This document shows, piece after piece, positions 7,810 through 14,260 of a stretch of 18,616 bases of DNA. The position numbers and the translations under genes were made by a program. The notes under the pieces were generated by a model. The model worked only from the letters and a program-made list of their open reading frames with translations. It made no database searches and had not been told where the DNA came from. This DNA comes from Phycisphaerales bacterium (lineage in GTDB: Bacteria; Planctomycetota; Phycisphaerae; Phycisphaerales; SM1A02), in the NCBI GenBank assembly GCA_029243925.1, contig JAQWRC010000145.1, forward strand, positions 1-18,616. The letters run 5' to 3'. Numbering within the stretch: the stretch's first letter is position 1; every line of letters begins with the position of its first letter.

Positions 7810-8265
7810 ATGATCGAACTCAAATCGCTCATCCAACCTGATTGCATTCTCCACCCGCTCAAGGGAACGGAGCCGCAGACCGTCATTCGGGAACTTGTTG
7901 AACTGCTCCATGATCGAGGACGCGTTCAGGATCCAGACGAAACCAGTGCGCTGGTATGGGCTCGGGAACAACAACGATCGACGGGAATTGGAGATGGACT
8001 CGCTGTACCCCACGGCCGATGCTCATCACTCAAGAAGGTGGTCGCTGCCATAGGCTGGACCGACACTCCAATTGATTTCAAGGCTGGAGATGGTGCGCCG
8101 GTGACGCTCGTCGTATTGATCATCTCACCCTCGGAAGACACCTCTGGGCACGTGCAGGCCCTGGGGGCGATCAGTCGTGTACTCAGCAACAGTGATGTCA
8201 GAACCGCAGCACGAAATTGCACCTCCGCGGAAGCGCTGTACGAACTGCTCTGCAACGATTCCTGA
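7810..8265 (+). CDS. PTS EIIA domain protein (fructose/nitrogen-PTS PtsN-like)
   Basis: This is a stand-alone, 151-residue EIIA domain of the PTS fructose/mannitol/nitrogen class. Such domains accept a phosphoryl group on a histidine from HPr/NPr and either pass it to a sugar permease or act as regulators, as PtsN does. The signature GIGDGLAVPHGR is at residues 59-70 with H68 as the phosphorylated residue. The C-terminal half (VTLVVLIISPSEDTSGHVQALGAIS, shown here in two parts as VTLVVLIISP and HVQALGAIS) also fits the fold. No HPr, EI or permease domain is nearby, which favours a regulatory role, but that is inference. It has its own probable promoter and a palindrome upstream. Its stop codon is one base from the convergent polyferredoxin gene. 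Confidence 0.87.
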   Translation: MIELKSLIQPDCILHPLKGTEPQTVIRELVELLHDRGRVQDPDETSALVWAREQQRSTGIGDGLAVPHGRCSSLKKVVAAIGWTDTPIDFKAGDGAPVTLVVLIISPSEDTSGHVQALGAISRVLSNSDVRTAARNCTSAEALYELLCNDS

Positions 8266-8266
8266 A

Positions 8267-10267
8267 TCAACCCGATCCCACAAGGCGCTGCAAACGCAGC
8301 TCCAGCTCGTAGGCACGCGCGTCTCTGCCCGTGGCTCTGTAATACCGGGCTGCTTCTGCAAGCACCGTCGGATCATCTCCGGCAACTTCGATCGCCGTCT
8401 CCATGGCGACATCCGCTTCCGCGCGTTCATTGGCATTGACAAGCACCTGCGCCAAAGTCACCCATGCATGGGCATCGTTGGGCACACGTTGAAGATACCG
8501 ATCAATCAGAATCCGTCCCTCTTCCACCCGATCAGTGTTCACCAGCAGGACTGCAAGCAGCTTCATCGCTTCCATGGATGGCGGATCCGTTTCAACCATT
8601 GGTCGAATGAACGCCTCTGCCGTGCCGACTCGACCTGATGCCAGGTGCCACTGCGCGACATCCAACCGCAGACGCTGTTGCACCTCGGCGGATGCTTCAA
8701 TGGCACCGACGTGGATGTCCACCTGTTCCGGGCTCAACTGGAGCATCACCAGTTGCAACTCGAAACGACGGACGGCCAAGTCGTCAGGGAACAAGGTGAT
8801 CACCGGCTGCAGTCGCGTTTGCGCTGCTGCATGATCGCCCAGGACGGCGAGCAATCGGGCCGCTTCAAGATCATGGTTCGGGTCCGTCGCGATACCCAGT
8901 CCGCCACGGTCGAATCCCGAAACCCGATCCAGCCAGCCAACGGTGGCCATCGCCCTGGCCCGATCCGCTTCACCCATCGGCTGGTCTGATGCAACGGTCA
9001 CGCGAAGTGCATGCCCCGACCGCATCGCCCCCCATCCGATCCAATTCACCACCCCGGTCTGCACCGTAAAAATGATCAGTGCACCAACCAGCACCAGGAA
9101 GATGGCGCCTGGCTGCTTCACCCGTCCATGGAATTTCAACTGCCAGCGGTGCAGGTTCACATTGGCATCTTTGAGCACACGCCAGAACTTCCAGATGAGA
9201 AACGTCATGATGCTTGCCGCACCGATGGCCATGAGCACCGGCACGGCACCATAAGCGCCTCGAAATGCCAGAAAGGCGAGCAGGCAGATCAAGGCGAAGG
9301 ACCATTCCTCACCGGTGGACAGATCCCATTTGCGATGCACCGGCTCTGCTCGGGGCGATGATTTCATCGTCGTGGCCGCCGATGTCCCAAATCCGAAATA
9401 CAACGCATCATTGGGACAGTTGTCTACGCAATCCATCGTCTTCATACAGCCGGGGTCGGTCACCATTCCCCATGTTCGCACCTCATCGTGCACACGGACG
9501 TTCGATGTGCATCCTGCCGTGCATTTCCCACACTGATGGCAATCATCCGTGACACGAATGCTTCCAGGTGCGAAGCGGTCCAGTGGCGCAAAAAATCCAC
9601 CGTAGGGACATCCGTAGGTGCAAAATCCCTTTGCGCCGAGGAAGTACACCGTTGCAAAGCCACAGATGAACAGGAAGACGATTGCAATCGACACGCCAGG
9701 GAACGTTGCCCAAAAGTCCTGCGTCGTCAGGTGAACACTGAACCCAGGCCATCCCAGATTTGGTTGAATGAACGGGGCAAGAACAAAACGGTAGAAGGCT
9801 GGCCAGAGAAACATGTACACGGCCAGAATCAGCGGCGCCCACAGCAGGAATCGTGAACGGAATGCCCGTGGGCGTACATGCACTCGACGAAGCAACCAGA
9901 GACACAGATCCTGCAGCAGCACGACGTGACAGCCCCAGCCACAAAACCACCGGCCAAACACAAGCGTCGAAGCCAAGGCCAGCACAAAGAAGATCAAGCC
10001 TGCATTGATCACGCCGTTCTTCCCGAATTCCATGCCTTCACTGGGCTCGATCGGAGTGATCGTTGCCCCGCCAAACCAACCGTACTCCTGGCTCAATACC
10101 CAGATAACAACATGGATGATGATGAGCAGTTGGACGATCGCCAGCACGATCGCACGGCGACGGCCCATGCTGAGCGACCGTCCAGAGCCGTCACCAAGCA
10201 CGGGAAGTGCCACAGAGACATCTTCAGAATCGCTCCGGACCTTTGAGTTGGATGGGGTCTGTGGCAT
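8267..10267 (-). CDS. Membrane polyferredoxin (NapH/CcoG-like) fused to C-terminal TPR region
   Basis: The 666-residue protein is a membrane iron-sulfur protein of the NapH/NosR/CcoG type, likely moving electrons at the inner membrane; its partner is unknown. Hydrophobic segments lie near 40-59, 89-106, 141-165, 193-211, 325-340, 342-360 and 388-405. Cysteine pairs in FGRWFCGWGC (C109, C113) and FCTYGC (C216, C220) resemble NapH and CcoG. A full 4Fe-4S motif has C243, C246, C249 and C253. The second motif has C274, C280 and C284, with Thr at 277 where the usual second Cys would be. After the last membrane segment, residues about 430-665 are helical and include TPR-like repeats (for example AHAWVTLAQVLVNANERAEA). 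TTG at 10270 is also in frame, but I prefer ATG at 10267, preceded by GGAC. The exact subfamily is uncertain. Confidence 0.85.
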   Translation of the reverse strand: MPQTPSNSKVRSDSEDVSVALPVLGDGSGRSLSMGRRRAIVLAIVQLLIIIHVVIWVLSQEYGWFGGATITPIEPSEGMEFGKNGVINAGLIFFVLALASTLVFGRWFCGWGCHVVLLQDLCLWLLRRVHVRPRAFRSRFLLWAPLILAVYMFLWPAFYRFVLAPFIQPNLGWPGFSVHLTTQDFWATFPGVSIAIVFLFICGFATVYFLGAKGFCTYGCPYGGFFAPLDRFAPGSIRVTDDCHQCGKCTAGCTSNVRVHDEVRTWGMVTDPGCMKTMDCVDNCPNDALYFGFGTSAATTMKSSPRAEPVHRKWDLSTGEEWSFALICLLAFLAFRGAYGAVPVLMAIGAASIMTFLIWKFWRVLKDANVNLHRWQLKFHGRVKQPGAIFLVLVGALIIFTVQTGVVNWIGWGAMRSGHALRVTVASDQPMGEADRARAMATVGWLDRVSGFDRGGLGIATDPNHDLEAARLLAVLGDHAAAQTRLQPVITLFPDDLAVRRFELQLVMLQLSPEQVDIHVGAIEASAEVQQRLRLDVAQWHLASGRVGTAEAFIRPMVETDPPSMEAMKLLAVLLVNTDRVEEGRILIDRYLQRVPNDAHAWVTLAQVLVNANERAEADVAMETAIEVAGDDPTVLAEAARYYRATGRDARAYELELRLQRLVGSG

Positions 10268-10343
10268 CAATCTGTCCAGTTCACACTTCCATCATGCCCA
10301 CGATCCATCGGCCCGTCGAGCCTAGACTGGTGAAAACGACCGC

Positions 10344-10364
10344 CCGCCACCCTGCAGGTGGCGG
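10344..10364 (-). terminator. GC-rich stem-loop after the sigma factor gene
   Basis: CCGCCACC (10344-10351) pairs perfectly with GGTGGCGG (10357-10364) around a 5-base loop. It lies 28 bases beyond the sigma-gene stop codon on the minus strand. The following minus-strand sequence has TTTT only seven bases after the stem, so it is a weak intrinsic terminator or an mRNA-end stabilising hairpin. It lies between the sigma gene and the polyferredoxin gene, in a 124-base gap. Confidence 0.45.
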
Positions 10365-10391
10365 ACATGCACGTAAATAACAGCAGGAAGC

Positions 10392-11438
10392 TCAGCTGGC
10401 TGAGAAACCCCAGCCAGCAGCTGGCCGGTCTGTACGTTTCGCTCTGGGCAAACGACGCTGCTCAACCGCCTCTCGCAACTTGGCGAGGGCCTTGTTCTGG
10501 ATCTGGCGGACTCGCTCCTTGGTCAGTCCAATCAGCTTGCCGACCTGCAGCAGGGTCATGGGCCGGCCACTGCGGCCTGGCTCGAAGCCAAATCGATGCT
10601 GCAGCACGATCTGCTCGATGTCCGACAAGTCCACGGCGTTCTCAAGCATGAGTTGCTTGACCTCGGATGCCCCCTCCCGCTCACCCTGCCGACGTCGCTC
10701 AGCTGAAACATCAACAGACTCCATGTCTGGATCGAAGTTGGCTGGGAATCGCTGACGTTGTCTGGTGTCTTTCATGCCCTGCCGTGCAAATGCCTTCAGA
10801 ATTGCGCGGCATGCATACGTGGAGAACTTGAATCCGCGTCCAATATCAAACTTGTCGACACTGCGCAGCAAGGCCATGTTCCCTTCGCTGATCTGGTCTG
10901 CAAAGTCACCGGGGTTGATTCGAATTCGCTTGGCCATGGCCAGAACCAACGCCAGATTTGATTCCGCTATCTGGTCACGCAGGGCTCGCGAAAGCCGGTA
11001 CCAGTGCAGCAGATCCTCACCCTGCTTGGGCGTCGGAGTTTTGGACCCAATACGCTGCTGGAGCGTGGCGACTTTGAATCGAGCGAAGTTGTACTGCAAG
11101 AACAGTGTTGCCTCTTCAGCCCGTGTCAGCACGATGGATTCCTTGGACGCGCCTGGTTTGGCTGGAGCTTTGGTGGCGTCGTGCATGAGAGGCTGGTACC
11201 AGCCGACATCCGCCCTGCGAACAGGGTCTGCTTGATCAAAGATCAGCTGACGCGCGCGAGGGACATGAAATGCCTCGCTGTCCATGTAGTCCATTGGTTG
11301 AGTAAGAATGGCTCGCACCAGACTTGCCTCGGAAGTCGTCAGGCGCTTGCGCGCAGTCAACGATCTCCCGACCCGAGTCTTGGATCTGCGAACCTTCTCT
11401 CGAACAGTTGATGCCGTTCTCTTTCGGAGAGCACTCAT
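10392..11438 (-). CDS. RNA polymerase sigma factor, sigma-70 family, with non-standard N-terminus
   Basis: The 348-residue protein directs RNA polymerase to promoters. Region 1.2-like sequence is at about 103-130 (LTRAEEATLFLQYNFARFK). Region 2 is at about 155-222, with LALVLAMAKR, DQISEGNMALLRSVDKFD and RGFKFSTYACRAI. These match the core-binding and -10 recognition helices of group 1/2 sigma factors. Region 4 is at about 271-328 with the helix-turn-helix LLQVGKLIGLTKERVRQIQNK. Region 3 between them is short. The first 100 residues are basic and unlike region 1.1 of RpoD, so it is more likely an alternative or group-2-like factor than the housekeeping one, though this cannot be settled here. 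The start is supported by a purine-rich GGAAAGG upstream. No anti-sigma gene adjoins it. Confidence 0.9.
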   Translation of the reverse strand: MSALRKRTASTVREKVRRSKTRVGRSLTARKRLTTSEASLVRAILTQPMDYMDSEAFHVPRARQLIFDQADPVRRADVGWYQPLMHDATKAPAKPGASKESIVLTRAEEATLFLQYNFARFKVATLQQRIGSKTPTPKQGEDLLHWYRLSRALRDQIAESNLALVLAMAKRIRINPGDFADQISEGNMALLRSVDKFDIGRGFKFSTYACRAILKAFARQGMKDTRQRQRFPANFDPDMESVDVSAERRRQGEREGASEVKQLMLENAVDLSDIEQIVLQHRFGFEPGRSGRPMTLLQVGKLIGLTKERVRQIQNKALAKLREAVEQRRLPRAKRTDRPAAGWGFSAS

Positions 11439-11706
11439 TGCAGGTGCCTTTCCGCCGGATCTCCATCTCTCGGTCGCTCTACGACCTTACTCCTGCACTC
11501 GGTCACCCTCCGAAGCACAAGCCGTGCGCAGATAGACCACGCAGGGAGGAATCGCCCGGCCGGTCTTCCAAAGCAACTCCACTTACAAGACGATCTCCAG
11601 GCACATTTGTTCGCCTGGAGCAGAGAAAATGTCACAGAAGTTGCTTCAAGGCCTGAATTTGGGGTGATTTAGGGGGGCCTGTATCCACTCTTTGACTGCC
11701 CGAGTG
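11439..11706. other. Intergenic region between ndk and the sigma factor gene
   Basis: These 268 bases lie between two minus-strand genes and should contain the sigma-gene promoter and leader. No strong -35/-10 pair was found. The region holds the 8-base inverted repeat at 11595-11620 and, at its ndk end, the stem-loop at 11699-11715. Short reading frames crossing it look like noise, with no recognisable protein. Confidence 0.5.
11595..11620. repeat. Perfect 8-base inverted repeat upstream of the sigma factor gene
   Basis: CTCCAGGC (11595-11602) and GCCTGGAG (11613-11620) form a perfect stem with a 10-base loop. It sits 157 bases upstream of the sigma start and 87 bases beyond the ndk stop. 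On the minus strand it is followed by a mixed sequence with no T-run, so an operator or leader structure is as likely as a terminator. Confidence 0.5.
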
Positions 11707-11715
11707 CTACTCGGG
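11699..11715 (-). terminator. Stem-loop spanning the ndk stop codon
   Basis: CCCGAGT (11699-11705) and ACTCGGG (11709-11715) form a perfect 7-base stem with a 3-base loop, and the ndk TAG codon lies within it. There is no downstream T-run, so it may be a Rho-independent terminator lacking a U-tract or an mRNA 3'-end stabiliser. The structure is clear; the function is a guess. Confidence 0.35.
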
Positions 11716-12177
11716 GGTGGCACCGGAGCAATCATAAATCCAGCCTTCATTGCCTCGCTGCCAATCCACAACCCCGCCATCGGCGAAAAACAGCCCAAGT
11801 TCCCGCTCGGCTGCTTCTGGGCTGTCGGAGCCATGGATGAGATTGAACGAGTTTGAAACCCCAAAATCACCACGGATGGTGCCTGGATCGGCCTTGGAGC
11901 CGAACGTGGCCCCCATCATGCCGCGGCTGATACCAATGGCACCAATGCCCCGGATTGCCAGCACAAGGACTGGAGAGGATGTCATGAATCGAACCAAGCC
12001 ATCATAGAAGGGCTTTCCATGATGTGATTCGTAGTGGGTTGCAGCCAGCTCAGGCGTGATCTGCATCATTTTGGCACCGACGATCTGCAGGCCCTTGTCC
12101 TCGAATCGGGTGATGATCTTGCCCATGAGGCCACGTTGGAGGGCGTCAGGCTTGAGAATGATGAGGGTGGTTTCCAT
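11707..12177 (-). CDS. ndk: Nucleoside diphosphate kinase
   Basis: Ndk transfers the gamma-phosphate between nucleoside triphosphates and diphosphates, balancing NTP and dNTP pools in the cytosol. The 156-residue protein is slightly longer than the usual ~140. It shows the N-terminal TLIILKPDALQRGLMGKII, the nucleotide-binding block GATFGSKADPGTIRGDFG, and the active-site region NSFNLIHGSDS with phosphorylated H115. A GGAG Shine-Dalgarno lies 7 bases before the ATG. The C-terminal end adds about 15 residues after the typical last helix. The gene is divergent from top6B and is followed by the sigma factor gene after 268 bases. The stop codon lies within a stem-loop. Confidence 0.95.
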   Translation of the reverse strand: METTLIILKPDALQRGLMGKIITRFEDKGLQIVGAKMMQITPELAATHYESHHGKPFYDGLVRFMTSSPVLVLAIRGIGAIGISRGMMGATFGSKADPGTIRGDFGVSNSFNLIHGSDSPEAAERELGLFFADGGVVDWQRGNEGWIYDCSGATPE

Positions 12178-12392
12178 GTGGCTGCTCCGAGAGTTCCGCT
12201 GGGCATTGACCCGCTGCTGGTTTGATGTGGTTCTTCTTGAGGGGGGCAGAGGATAGCCGCCCCTCCTTTTCTTCGCCAGTCCACCCCCACCGAGGCAGGA
12301 GTTTCAACCCCAAACCGGAGTCCGGCCGATGGATTTCAATGGATCACTCGCGGATCCGGGACCACGAGAGTAGAATTTCATTACCCACCAGC
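12178..12392. other. Divergent ndk / top6B upstream region
   Basis: The 215 bases separate ndk (-) and the topoisomerase VI genes (+). The plus strand has TTGACC at 12206-12211 without a good -10 box, a terminator-like hairpin at 12239-12272, and TAGAAT at 12371-12376, 16 bases before the chosen top6B start. No Shine-Dalgarno precedes top6B, so a short or nearly leaderless transcript from TAGAAT is possible. Confidence 0.4.
12239..12273 (+). terminator. Terminator-like hairpin in the top6B upstream region
   Basis: GAGGGG (12239-12244) pairs with CCCCTC (12260-12265). GGC (12245-12247) then pairs with GCC (12256-12258), leaving one bulged G (12259) and an 8-base loop. The stem is followed by CTTTTCTT (12266-12273). 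The T-run is on the plus strand, yet no plus-strand gene lies upstream before ndk on the other strand. It would therefore act on transcripts entering top6B (attenuation or insulation), if it acts at all. Confidence 0.4.
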
Positions 12393-14243
12393 ATGACTAC
12401 TGCCATCGCCCGGAAGAAGACAACACGATCGAAGTCCACTTCGAAAAGGACCGGCGCAACCGCCGAGTCCATGGCTGCCAAGCAGCGTGAAATATCCGTC
12501 AGCGAGTTCTTCGCGAAGAACCGCCACCTTCTGGGCTTCGACAATCCTCGCAAAGCACTGCTGACTGCCGTCAAGGAAGCAGTCGACAACGCACTGGATG
12601 CATGTGAAGAAGCCGGCATTCTTCCAGACATCCACGTGAAGCTCCTGCAGAAGGATGAATCACGATTCAAGTTGACCGTGCGTGACAATGGACCGGGAAT
12701 CGTCCGGGCACAGATCGAATCGATCTTTGGGAAACTGTTGTACGGATCAAAGTTCCACCGGATGAAGATGTCTCGCGGCCAGCAAGGCATCGGCATTTCC
12801 GCCGCCGGCATGTACGGACTGATGACGACCGGCAAGCCCGTCCACATCATCTCCAAGACATCACGACGAAAGCCCGCACACGATGTTGTTCTGAAAATCG
12901 ACACATCGAAGAATCGTGCTGAAGTCGTGAAGGAGAAAGAGGATCCCAAGAGTGACGGGCTGTTCCCCGGCGGAACAGGAACGCAGGTCATCATCGAACT
13001 TGAAGGTCGCTATCAGAAGGGGCGGCAGTCGATCGATGAATACCTCGAGCAGACCGCCATCGCCAATCCCCATGCAGAAGTCACCTGGGTCGGCCCGACA
13101 AACGAAACCGTCGTCTTCCCCCGCGCCGTCGATGAACTTCCGGATGAAGCGAAGGAAATCAAGCCACACCCCAAAGGCATTGAACTCGGCACGCTGATTC
13201 AAATGCTCGAGCGCACTGAATCCAAGAGCCTCAGTGCATTTCTCCAGGGCGAATTCAGTCGTGTCGGCCAGCGCAAGGCGAGCGATCTGGCCAAGGTCGC
13301 CGACAAACTCTCGAGCAAGACGATTACTCCCAGAACACGCGTAAGCCAACTGGGGCACGCTGAAGCAGAATGCCTCTACAAGGCGATCCAGGAAGCGTCG
13401 ATCATGGCGCCGCCAACGGACTGTCTGGTTCCCATCGGTTCACGTGCATTGCTGGCGGGACTGCTCAAGGAAGTCCAGGCGGAATTCTTCGCCGCCGCAA
13501 CCCGTCCCCCCGCCGTCTATCGAGGCAACCCATTCCAGATGGAAGTGGCTATTGGCTTCGGAGGGAACCTCCCCGGTGATGAATCCTCCCGCATTCTTCG
13601 GTTTGCCAACCGTGTCCCCCTGCTCTACCAGCAATCCGCCTGCTCATCCTTCAAGGCAGTCGTGGAGACGTCATGGAAGAACTACGGTTTGGCTCAACCC
13701 CGCAACGGACTTCCAGTTGGACCGCTGATCGTCCTCGTTCACATGGCAAGCGTCTGGGTTCCATTTACGAGTGAATCCAAGGAAGCCATCGCTGATTACG
13801 ATGAGATCCGCAAGGAAATGAAACTGGCCTTGCAGGAATGTGGGCGGAAACTCGGCACCTACCTCCGACGTCGAAAACAGATGCGCAAGCAGTCGGAGCG
13901 ACGTGGCATCTTTGAACGCTACATTGGCGAAATTGCCACCAGTTGCCACGCCATCAGTGGCACCGATCCAAAGAAACTCTACGCCGCACTACTCAAGCAA
14001 GCGGCGAAGAAGACCAAGGAAGCGGATCAGAAACTCGACCTTGATGGAAAGGTAGTCGCAGGCAAACAACTGGAAGATGACGAAGACGTCATCATTCTCA
14101 CGGACCGGCAATCAGGAACCGGGGATGAAGATGGAGATGGAGATGGGGACCTGTTTGGAAATGCGATCCCCGCAAAGAAGAAACGCCGCACGAAGAAGAA
14201 GGCCAAGAAGACGAAGAAGAAATCGACTCGATCCCGCAGCTGA
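12393..14243 (+). CDS. top6B: DNA topoisomerase VI subunit B (type IIB topoisomerase ATPase subunit)
   Basis: The B subunit binds ATP, dimerises and drives strand passage by the A subunit. From the ATG at 12393 the protein has 616 residues. The GHKL ATPase domain shows E62 and N66 in VKEAVDNALDA, DNGPGI at 98-103 and SRGQQGIGISAAG near 127-138. An H2TH-like segment follows around LQGEFSRVGQRKASDLAK. The transducer region contains RFANRVPLLYQQSACSS, a hallmark of Topo VI B. The extra N-terminus (about 25 residues) is rich in K, R, S and T. Near the end is an acidic stretch with DEDGDGDGD (578-586), then a lysine/arginine tail (593-616). The frame is open to 12222, but that extension lacks similarity; ATG 12471 is a further alternative. 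It is 17 bases upstream of top6A. Topo VI is typical of archaea and plants and rarer in bacteria. Confidence 0.95.
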   Translation: MTTAIARKKTTRSKSTSKRTGATAESMAAKQREISVSEFFAKNRHLLGFDNPRKALLTAVKEAVDNALDACEEAGILPDIHVKLLQKDESRFKLTVRDNGPGIVRAQIESIFGKLLYGSKFHRMKMSRGQQGIGISAAGMYGLMTTGKPVHIISKTSRRKPAHDVVLKIDTSKNRAEVVKEKEDPKSDGLFPGGTGTQVIIELEGRYQKGRQSIDEYLEQTAIANPHAEVTWVGPTNETVVFPRAVDELPDEAKEIKPHPKGIELGTLIQMLERTESKSLSAFLQGEFSRVGQRKASDLAKVADKLSSKTITPRTRVSQLGHAEAECLYKAIQEASIMAPPTDCLVPIGSRALLAGLLKEVQAEFFAAATRPPAVYRGNPFQMEVAIGFGGNLPGDESSRILRFANRVPLLYQQSACSSFKAVVETSWKNYGLAQPRNGLPVGPLIVLVHMASVWVPFTSESKEAIADYDEIRKEMKLALQECGRKLGTYLRRRKQMRKQSERRGIFERYIGEIATSCHAISGTDPKKLYAALLKQAAKKTKEADQKLDLDGKVVAGKQLEDDEDVIILTDRQSGTGDEDGDGDGDLFGNAIPAKKKRRTKKKAKKTKKKSTRSRS

Positions 14244-14260
14244 TCGGTGGACACCACCCC

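Noticed and set aside
11641..11680. G-quadruplex-like G-runs near the ndk end
   Set aside because: Only two long G-runs are present close together, fewer than the four needed for an intramolecular quadruplex.
12222..12392. N-terminal extension of Topo VI B
   Set aside because: The sequence includes a terminator-like hairpin and reads as non-coding; Topo VI B similarity begins well downstream.
14124..14160. Calcium-binding EF-hand or dockerin-like loop (DGDGDGD) in Topo VI B
   Set aside because: The glutamate at the twelfth loop position is missing and the run is a simple codon repeat, so a linker is more likely.
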